Of a stretch of 10,940 bases of DNA, positions 6,601-10,940 are shown one piece after another. Position 1 is the stretch's first letter. Each line of letters opens with the position of its first letter. The notes below the pieces were generated by a model that saw only the letters and a list, made by a program, of their open reading frames with translations, had not been told where the DNA came from and searched no databases. The stretch comes from an uncultured Planctomycetales bacterium (GTDB taxonomy: Bacteria; Planctomycetota; Planctomycetia; Isosphaerales; Isosphaeraceae): the NCBI GenBank assembly GCA_937997355.1, contig CALKTZ010000010.1:1-10940 (forward strand), read 5' to 3'. Made by a program: the position numbers and the translations under genes.

Positions 6601-8968
6601 GGGCGGCGAGCGTCGCCTCCTGGTTGACGACGCGCTCCTCGCGCTCGCCGTTGTGGACGACATCGTAGATGATCGGGGATTTCATGTTGAGGGCCAATTC
6701 CAGCAACCCGACGCCGTTGGCCCTCGGGGTTCCGTAATCGGCGGTGGCGGCGACCGACGCCTCGGCGGCGTGGTCGGCGTCGACGCTCCACGTCGCATCC
6801 TTCTTGAGGTGGCCGATCTGGATGGCGGACGGGGCGACGCGGAAGAGGTCCGCGGCGAAGGCCCGGATGTCGCTCGCCGGTATCCACGGAGCCCCTAGGC
6901 CGGCGTCGATGTCGCCGGGCAGCACGTCCTCGGGCTGGACCAGTCGGAGCGCCTCAGCGTTCCTCACATGCCCCTGACCAGCCCTTTCGGCGGCGGCGAG
7001 CTTGGCGCGGACGTCGCCGGAGAGATACGCATCGGCGGTCTGCCACGCCTTCGTCTCGGGGTCGTGGTAGACGAGGTCGCCCAGCTCGGCGACGACCCGC
7101 TCCTCGGGCTTGCCGTAGAGCGTGGCGATGAAGGGCACGTCCACGACGCCGCGTCGATCGAGGCTGACCAGCAACCCTTCCTCGGCGCTGGCGACCGACG
7201 TGACCGGCGGCGCCTTGCCCACCACGTCTTTGAGCAGGATGGGGGCCTTCGTCGCCCTCCCGGTCATCTCGTCGTATTCTTCGAGCGCCATCACCAGCAT
7301 GGCGTCCGGGTCCTCGCGGAACTTCACGAGGTTGGGCATGCGGCGGATGATCGAGCCCTGCTTGGTTTCGGTGAACGTCGTCTTGTTGATTGGTCCGTGC
7401 GCGGCCACGAATCGGTCATAGGCGCGGTTCAGCGTGCGACGGGCGTCGGCGCGATTCGCCTCGGGCCAGCCCTCGTTCTGCGATTGCAGGACGCGGCGGG
7501 CGAGGTCGCGCAGCTCGATCAGGCTGCCGATCTTCCGGGCGCCGGGGGTGCCGTCGGCCTTGAGCAGGGTCCCGCAATAGGTCACGGGCGCGGACCGGCC
7601 TTCCTCCATCTGGCAGATGGTGCGGTCGTCCGCGACGAAGAAGCTGCCCTCGGTGACGTGCCGCTCGGGCGGCGGGGGTATGAAGACGGGTGGCGGCTTG
7701 GGCAGGGTGGCGGCGGACCGAGTCGGGTCCGCCCGCGGCAAGCGTTCGACGGCGGCCCGTAGCTGCGAGGCCAGGTCGTCGCTGCCGATGACGCTGTAGC
7801 CGGACTCCCCGCCGTAGAGACGGTCCTTGCGGCTCCAGGTGCCCAGGACCATCTCGGGATGGTTGTGGAAATAGCGGTTGATCGGATTCTCGACACCCTC
7901 GATCGCCAGCGGCGCGACGCCCAGCCAGTCGGGATCAGCGTGGTTCGGCGCCTGGTCGGGGCCGCGCTTGCGCAGGAAGACGATGTCGGTGACGACGGAC
8001 GTGCCCTCGCGTTTGAAGGCATCGGAGGGCAGTCGGATCGCGCCCAGGAAATCCGCCTTGGCCGCGAGGTGTTCGCGGATGGCGGCGTTCTGCTTGTCGA
8101 GCGTGAAATGCGTGGTCACCAGGGCCATCACCCCGCCGGGCTTCAACGCGTCGAGCGACTTGGCGAAGAAGAAATCGTGCAGGGCGAGCTTCTGACCCCG
8201 GTAGTCGAGACGCACGTCGGCGAACGGCACGTTGCCGATCACCGCGTCGAGGCAGGCATCGGGCAGCCTCGTGTCGCGAAAATTCTCGATGCGGATGTCG
8301 TGTTCGGGGTGCAGGGCGCGGGCGATCCGGCCGGAGATGGAGTCCATCTCGACACCGAGGAAGCGCATCCCCTCGGCGGCCTGGCCAAGGAAGTTGCCCG
8401 TGCCGCATCCGGGTTCGAGGACGGTCGCGTCCCGCGGGACGCCGAGGCGTTCCAGCCCCTCGTGCATGGCCGCGATGACGGTCGGGGACGTGTAGAAGGC
8501 GTTGAAAGTAGTTCGCTTGGCACTCTGATATTCCTCCGGGGACAGCAACCCTTTCAGCTCCTCGCCGAGGACCTGCCAGCCGGCGTCCTTGAAGCGCCCC
8601 GAGACCGGATCGGGGAAGAGTGACAACGCCACCGCGCCGAACCCGCCGAAGCGGGCGAGCGCCGTTCGATCCTGGGGCGTGGCGGGCCGCCGGTCGTGTT
8701 CGATGGTCTGGAGGATGCGGATCGCCGCGAGGATGTCGCGGGCCTTGGCCTTCTCGCCGCTGGCGACGCCGGGTGGGCCATAGGCCGCTCGGCCTCGATC
8801 GCCCCGCTGCTCGACCGGCGGCGTCGGCGGATCGGCTCGCAGAGGGGGAGTGGTTCCGGCGGCTAGAGTATCCGGCGAACGGGGTGCCGTCGAGCCTCGC
8901 CCGTTCGATATGTCGCCGAAGGAGAGGCGGCCCTGTGCAGCAGCAGGTCTTGCCCGCGTGCCGTTCAG
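3614..8968 (-). CDS. Giant DarB-like N6-adenine methyltransferase fused to SNF2-type helicase
   Basis: About 1,784 aa if counted from the CTG at 8966-8968; the start is uncertain. After a Pro/Arg/Gly-rich N-terminus, a class I methyltransferase domain shows SAM motif I EPGCGTGNF (about residue 184) and catalytic motif GNVPF (about 244), a variant of NPPF/Y. A linker region follows. Then comes an SF2/SNF2-type helicase: Walker A VGAGKT (about 868), DEAH in FIDEAHYFKN (about 1033), GTPISNT (about 1083), and motif VI QREGRILRQGN (about 1363). The C-terminus has coiled-coil-like helices and a low-complexity tail. This architecture is known from phage P1 DarB (anti-restriction) and many plasmid or integrative-element proteins. 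It likely modifies or protects DNA, or processes it during transfer. No in-frame ATG, GTG or TTG lies between the upstream gene's stop and the conserved core. The frame stays open to 9895 but overlaps two smaller likely genes. Confidence 0.85.
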   Translation of the reverse strand: MNGTRARPAAAQGRLSFGDISNGRGSTAPRSPDTLAAGTTPPLRADPPTPPVEQRGDRGRAAYGPPGVASGEKAKARDILAAIRILQTIEHDRRPATPQDRTALARFGGFGAVALSLFPDPVSGRFKDAGWQVLGEELKGLLSPEEYQSAKRTTFNAFYTSPTVIAAMHEGLERLGVPRDATVLEPGCGTGNFLGQAAEGMRFLGVEMDSISGRIARALHPEHDIRIENFRDTRLPDACLDAVIGNVPFADVRLDYRGQKLALHDFFFAKSLDALKPGGVMALVTTHFTLDKQNAAIREHLAAKADFLGAIRLPSDAFKREGTSVVTDIVFLRKRGPDQAPNHADPDWLGVAPLAIEGVENPINRYFHNHPEMVLGTWSRKDRLYGGESGYSVIGSDDLASQLRAAVERLPRADPTRSAATLPKPPPVFIPPPPERHVTEGSFFVADDRTICQMEEGRSAPVTYCGTLLKADGTPGARKIGSLIELRDLARRVLQSQNEGWPEANRADARRTLNRAYDRFVAAHGPINKTTFTETKQGSIIRRMPNLVKFREDPDAMLVMALEEYDEMTGRATKAPILLKDVVGKAPPVTSVASAEEGLLVSLDRRGVVDVPFIATLYGKPEERVVAELGDLVYHDPETKAWQTADAYLSGDVRAKLAAAERAGQGHVRNAEALRLVQPEDVLPGDIDAGLGAPWIPASDIRAFAADLFRVAPSAIQIGHLKKDATWSVDADHAAEASVAATADYGTPRANGVGLLELALNMKSPIIYDVVHNGEREERVVNQEATLAAREKQKLIKKRFKTWVFEGPERTERLVRGYNDTYNNLRPRLFDGSHLDFPGMSRGITLNPHQKDAVWRGISGGNTLLAHAVGAGKTFTMAATGMKMKQAGLVKKPMYVVPNHMLEQFTREFMQLYPNAKLLVAAKEDLTRERRKMLTAKIASGEWDGIVVTHSSFERIGMSGGYQERFLREQIKEYDQLLRDGAAADTSRGNRNIIKTIEKQKARREERLKDLLAEDKKDDGLVFDELGVDHVFIDEAHYFKNLETPTKMERVAGIQTGGSERAFDLYMKARYLGERHPGHGVTFATGTPISNTMVELYTMQRFLDPEGLASRGIEHFDGWAATFGEVIDTMEISPDGASLRPRSRFARFTNLPELQQMFRAFSDVQTAEMLDLPRPRLETGKPIVVACPMSEEQRALQQALVARYDRLRTEKVDPREDNALAITTDGRKLALDARMLSSTAEDFAGSKVNALAGRVADIWTRTAATRGTQMVFCDMGVHPTAWGYSAYDEIAAKLAARSIPREQIAVVGDADSDAKKQALFEKVRNGSVRVLIGSTQKMGTGTNVQKRLAALHHLDAPWKPAEVEQREGRILRQGNANEEVAIYRYVTEGSFDAYMWQALETKARFISQIMTGEAAVRRAEDIGGQELSYAEVKAIASGNPAVLTLAEADAELQRLAVLRRNHADEQYLARRSLRELPGTIETLSRRLNDLGSDLKTVTDHASDPLVIGGRDCRRESELETLAGRLDALPERVRETRRFPLGTYRGLRFGVVLHGNAAAEVFLEGAATRHGMPSRDHRGPRAVLNALDRLAGTYEDRCAATRQDLDIAQGQLRDYEARLGVPFPHDAYLGELTALRDRLKAGLSDTAPEPGAIPPPPVHELAGRINALKAAHAIEAMPQRAGTRRAATAEEPVSARIRRRAAADAPSPSETGAGTGLPEPEAKAVFPTEAIPTNRPTASEWCGEVPHGHLAGARTIFREDVTRDQGKVRQLGIFRGTTATSRRER

Positions 8969-9282
8969 GCGGGCGGCGTGTGACGGCGGAGGAAGACCAT
9001 CGCCGCGTCCAAGGACTGCGGCTCGTCCTCGTCCTCCTTCGAGTCGCTCGACAAACGCTCCTGGATCTCCCGGAGCGCGAATTCCAGGGCCTCGCCGGAG
9101 ACCTGGCTCCGGTCGCTCCCCGGGCGCCTCTGCCCGATCCGCTCCATCCAGGACTCGTGGCTGGCCTTCAAGGCGAGGGCGTATTGGTCCAGGGCCCAGA
9201 GGAGCGTCTTGTGGGCCTGGAGCTGGTCGTGCAATTCCGGGTGCTCCTGGAGGAGTCCGAGGATGATCGTCTTGTACTGCAT
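8965..9282 (-). CDS. Hypothetical 105-aa helical protein upstream of the methylase-helicase
   Basis: It runs from ATG at 9282 to TGA at 8967-8965. The composition is natural and helical (MQYKTIILGLLQEHPELHDQL, then TLLWALDQYALALKASHESW, and ALEFALREIQERL). An acidic linker (SSDSKEDEDEPQ) precedes the tail SLDAAMVFLRRHTPPA. This is unlike the Pro/Arg-rich translation of the overlapping long frame, so I take it as the true gene here. The ribosome binding site is weak. I do not recognise a named family, though similar short proteins seem familiar from planctomycete genomes. Its stop overlaps the candidate CTG start of the giant gene (CTGA), which would couple their translation. Function unknown; there is no membrane segment and no Cys or His motif. 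Confidence 0.65.
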   Translation of the reverse strand: MQYKTIILGLLQEHPELHDQLQAHKTLLWALDQYALALKASHESWMERIGQRRPGSDRSQVSGEALEFALREIQERLSSDSKEDEDEPQSLDAAMVFLRRHTPPA

Positions 9283-9519
9283 GGGGATCTACCGGCGGGT
9301 CTGGGTTACGGTCAGCCTGAAGCGTCGCGGTCGTGTCGGAGTCCGATGCGAACCCCGGCAGGAACGGCGTCCCGGGAGGGCGTCGCGGTCTCATCGACAC
9401 GATGCGCCTGCCCGCTCGCTCTTTGCTCCGTGGTAATGGATACGGGACATTCGCGCAACCGGCAATCGGTCGGCGACAGGGCCGGCGGGAGGGCAGCTCA
9501 TCCGGGACCGGTCCGCTCG

Positions 9520-9738
9520 CTACCGGCCACGGCCCTGGCCCTTGTCTTTGTCGGCGTCGTATTTCTTGTTGAGGTCGCGCAGGAGCATGTGCCCGGAACT
9601 CGTCAGCGATGCTAGGGCCATCGCGACCATGCTCACCATCGCCACGGTCTGGAAGACCTGCGAGCCGGACTCCTTCGACATCGCCATCGATTCCTTGGCG
9701 ATCGTGAGTGCGTTGGGGTGTGGGGACATGACGGACAT
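9520..9738 (-). CDS. Small single-span membrane protein, hypothetical
   Basis: 72 aa from the ATG at 9738 (a second ATG three codons later is possible; the frame can be extended to TTG 9777 but that lies in the promoter). The N-terminal half is polar and Met/Ser-rich (NALTIAKESMAMSKES). One hydrophobic segment at about residues 28-47 (VFQTVAMVSMVAMALASLTS) looks like a membrane helix. The basic, acidic and glycine tail (RDLNKKYDADKDKGQGRGR) is probably cytosolic. No Shine-Dalgarno is visible, and the predicted promoter places transcription start almost at the ATG, so it may be leaderless. I do not recognise the family. Its position in the mobile-type block suggests an element-encoded membrane protein, but no function can be given. 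Confidence 0.55.
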   Translation of the reverse strand: MSVMSPHPNALTIAKESMAMSKESGSQVFQTVAMVSMVAMALASLTSSGHMLLRDLNKKYDADKDKGQGRGR

Positions 9739-9745
9739 GGGTCGA

Positions 9746-9774
9746 AACGTAGAAGGGAATTTGCATCCAGTCAA
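9746..9774 (-). promoter_or_regulatory. Sigma70-like promoter, minus strand
   Basis: On the minus strand, TTGACT (9774-9769) and TACGTT (9751-9746) are separated by 17 bp. The -35 matches consensus at five of six positions; the -10 keeps the key T, A and final T. Transcription would start about 9739, next to the ATG at 9738. The region is AT-richer than its surroundings. Confidence 0.5.
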
Positions 9775-9899
9775 CAAAACGATTCATGAAAACCGCCGTT
9801 AATCGATTGTAGGTGCTCGATATCTTTAATGGTTTCCATATCAGCCGACCAACTAACCCGCCGCAGGATTCCAACCGTATTGATTGCGTTTCCACGGTG

Positions 9900-9924
9900 A
9901 AAAACCCGCCTAGCGGATGCTAGG
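9900..9924 (-). terminator. Intrinsic terminator candidate after the 54-aa gene
   Basis: A perfect 6-bp stem with 4-base loop, CCTAGC-GGAT-GCTAGG (9909-9924 on the plus strand). Read on the minus strand it is followed after four bases by TTTTT (9904-9900). It lies about 140 bases downstream of the 54-aa gene's stop, so it would end that operon and insulate the next promoter. The stem is short, so strength is uncertain. Confidence 0.5.
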
Positions 9925-9961
9925 GGAGACGCCTGATAAAATTCTTGCTCCCTCTGACACC

Positions 9962-9996
9962 GCGAAAACCGACCCGAGCATCGGCCGGGTTTTCGC
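9962..9996. repeat. 35-base symmetrical hairpin
   Basis: GCGAAAACC (9962-9970) pairs with GGTTTTCGC (9988-9996), and inside it CCGA-GCA-TCGG (9974-9984) forms a second stem. Both stems share the same centre (9979), separated by a 3x3 internal loop. T-runs lie in the outer arm on both strands. It may be a bidirectional terminator, a protein-binding dyad or an RNA structure. Confidence 0.6.
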
Positions 9997-10062
9997 CTCG
10001 CCGGATAGGCAAGCGAAGGCCGGCCGTCCCGCCCTGGGACGGCGTGCGGACGCGGAGAATGG

Positions 10063-10227
10063 TTAACGGTTCTTGGCGGCGAGGGCCTCTTCATAGAGTC
10101 GGTAGGCCCGTAGCCGGGTGGCCTCGACGTCGGGAGGCCCTTTTTGCACGATCGCCTGCTCGACGAATGCGGCCAGGGCGCATCCGAGGAACAGGTCGTC
10201 GAGGAGGTCGTCAAGATCGGCGGTCAT
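10063..10227 (-). CDS. Hypothetical 54-aa protein, translationally coupled
   Basis: It starts at the ATG at 10227-10225, which overlaps the TGA of the preceding gene (ATGA), a strong sign of coupling, and ends at TAA 10065-10063. The N-terminus is acidic (MTADLDDLLDDLFLGCALAAFVEQAI). The second half is an alanine-rich helix (DVEATRLRAYRLYEEALAAKNR). The composition is that of a real small helical protein rather than a shadow. I do not recognise a named family. Length and pairing with a DUF6900-like gene suggest an accessory protein of the mobile block; its function is unknown. Confidence 0.65.
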   Translation of the reverse strand: MTADLDDLLDDLFLGCALAAFVEQAIVQKGPPDVEATRLRAYRLYEEALAAKNR

Positions 10228-10670
10228 CGGTGATGTCCCGTGGGGTTGGTGGCCTTGCCCGTATAGGGCCGTCCGGTGATGCGGGCAACGATTTCCTCGG
10301 CATGGCCGAGGTCCTCGAAGTCGCCGATGGCGTGGACGCCCTCGCCTGCGACATGGCCGTAGACCGTCCAGAAATCCGCCTCGTGGGGCTCGCAAGGCTC
10401 GACGAAGGACAGGCCCGGCTCCTCAGCATCGAGATAGCGGCGGCAGGGCTGGATCTCGTAACCGTCGAACCGCTTCGGCAGGTCAGGGTCCTGCCTCGGA
10501 CGCGGCTCGGGGGCGGCAAGGCCCGCCTCGTAGGCGGCCTTGAGTGCCGCCAGGACGGACCAGACGGCCACATCGTGAAAGTCTAGGGCGTCGCCCCTGC
10601 GGGTCGCGAGCGTCGGGATGCCGAGCTGCTCGCGTGCGATGTCGGCGAAGAGTTGGTCGGGTTGCTTCAT
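10224..10670 (-). CDS. DUF6900-like plasmid/phage-type protein
   Basis: A 148-aa protein. The ATG at 10670 was chosen because AAAGGA precedes it at good distance; the frame extends to 10841 but overlaps the upstream gene. Residues about 8-50 (FADIAREQLGIPTLATRRGD, then LDFHDVAVWSVLAALKAAYEAG) match my recollection of DUF6900, a short helical domain common in phage and plasmid proteins. The second half (residues about 100-135: FWTVYGHVAGEGVHAIGDFE, then HAEEIVARITGR) resembles the small domain found in many element-encoded accessory proteins. A Pro-rich linker joins the two. No catalytic motif is visible. It lies 26 bases after the methyltransferase-like gene and overlaps the 54-aa gene by ATGA, so the three form an operon. 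Confidence 0.75.
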   Translation of the reverse strand: MKQPDQLFADIAREQLGIPTLATRRGDALDFHDVAVWSVLAALKAAYEAGLAAPEPRPRQDPDLPKRFDGYEIQPCRRYLDAEEPGLSFVEPCEPHEADFWTVYGHVAGEGVHAIGDFEDLGHAEEIVARITGRPYTGKATNPTGHHR

Positions 10671-10696
10671 GGTGAGATTCCTTTCTCGGTTGGTGA

Positions 10697-10939
10697 TTAG
10701 TGGCGTTCGAAGATCATGCAGACGTCGTGCAGTCCGGGGATGAAGCTGGTCCGGTAGACCTTCTTCGAGCTGCTCGCCCCGTGGCTGAAGCGGATGATGT
10801 CGGTGCAGTGCTGCCGGAGGCCCGCCTGGAAGGCGAGGCACTTGGTGTGATGGACCAGGGGCACGAAACCGGCCTCCCGGTCCGAGTAGTCGCCCATCAG
10901 GACGGCGAGTTTGCCGCCGCGTTTCAGGGACCGGGCGGA
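10697..10939 (-). CDS. Probable SAM-dependent DNA methyltransferase, C-terminal fragment (5' truncated by window)
   Basis: The minus-strand frame is open to the window edge and ends with the stop next to FERH at about 10697, giving 80 visible residues. SLKRGGKLAVLMGDYSDREAG looks like the late core strand of a Rossmann methyltransferase. It is followed by a helix (PLVHHTKCLAFQAGLRQH) and the tail FSHGASSSKKVYR, SFIPGLHDVCMIFE. A terminal LHD/E with hydrophobic strand is common at the end of amino-methylating (N4/N6) DNA methyltransferases. The catalytic D/NPPY motif lies outside the window, so the assignment rests on this end only. An ATG at 10897 is internal. Confidence 0.5.
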   Translation of the reverse strand, partial: SARSLKRGGKLAVLMGDYSDREAGFVPLVHHTKCLAFQAGLRQHCTDIIRFSHGASSSKKVYRTSFIPGLHDVCMIFERH

Positions 10940-10940
10940 G

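Larger units (their letters stand above)
9739..10062. other. Intergenic stretch with promoter and hairpins
   Basis: This 324-base stretch holds no convincing gene. Its left part (about 9770-9900) is clearly AT-richer than the rest of the window. It contains the minus-strand promoter (9746-9774), a terminator-like hairpin (9900-9924) and a 35-base symmetrical hairpin (9962-9996). A minus-strand frame across it (from 10214) yields Ser/Pro/Arg-rich sequence typical of a shadow. Confidence 0.6.

Noticed and set aside
4097..6898. A 933-codon open frame on the plus strand, with further long plus-strand frames at 6968-7762, 7859-8623 and 8620-9615
   Set aside because: It is exactly antisense to the methylase-helicase, whose motifs are unmistakable. 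Its translation has no recognisable domains and is a GC-rich shadow.
8969..9895. N-terminal extension of the methylase-helicase frame up to 9895
   Set aside because: The translation is Pro/Arg-rich low complexity, crosses a promoter, and overlaps two smaller frames with natural helical or membrane sequence.
9771..10214. A 147-codon minus-strand frame across the intergenic stretch
   Set aside because: Ser/Pro/Arg-rich start antisense or out of frame with the 54-aa gene, and it runs through the two hairpins; only its last 22 residues look natural, too little to call.
9945..10586. A 213-codon plus-strand frame
   Set aside because: Antisense to the DUF6900-like and 54-aa genes, which have an ATGA overlap and a good ribosome binding site.

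Overview
The window is GC-rich, gene-dense bacterial DNA. GC content, gene style and families suggest a planctomycete, most likely near the Isosphaeraceae. That is an inference from family recognition, with no marker gene to confirm it. There are two functional blocks on opposite strands, meeting tail to tail at about 3455-3613. No rRNA, tRNA, CRISPR array or insertion sequence was seen.

Block A (1-3454, plus strand) is a metal-handling module. It opens with the C-terminal part of a TolC/CusC-type outer-membrane efflux protein, cut by the window edge. Next is a MerR-family regulator whose ribosome binding site overlaps the efflux gene's end. A canonical MerR-type promoter (20-bp spacer) follows, driving a 105-aa protein with 22 cysteines of the four-helix copper-storage type (DUF326/Csp). 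A second MerR paralogue, a thioredoxin-like protein with a CPPC active site, and a 73-aa HMA metallochaperone then lie close together. A SnoaL/NTF2-like protein ends the block. Read together: sense the metal (two MerRs), sequester it (Csp), carry it (HMA), keep thiols reduced (thioredoxin), and export it (outer-membrane factor with an RND or similar pump presumed upstream). Copper is likeliest, but one regulator's cysteine tail resembles mercury MerR, so the metal is unresolved.

Block B (3614-10940, minus strand) looks like plasmid, phage or integrative-element cargo. In transcription order it has: the C-terminus of a probable SAM-dependent DNA methyltransferase; a DUF6900-like protein; a 54-aa protein overlapping it by ATGA; an intergenic stretch with two strong hairpins, one followed by a T-tract; a 72-aa single-span membrane protein with a possible leaderless promoter; a 105-aa helical protein; and a giant protein of about 1,780 aa joining an N6-adenine methyltransferase domain to an SNF2-type helicase. 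The giant protein has the architecture of phage P1 DarB-like and mobile-element methylase/helicase proteins. Its true start is obscure: no ATG, GTG or TTG lies where one is expected, and the frame stays open far upstream across two smaller genes that look real.

The most notable points are the compact sense/store/carry/reduce metal cassette with its readable MerR promoter, and the methylase-helicase with its obscure start and conserved-looking small partner genes.
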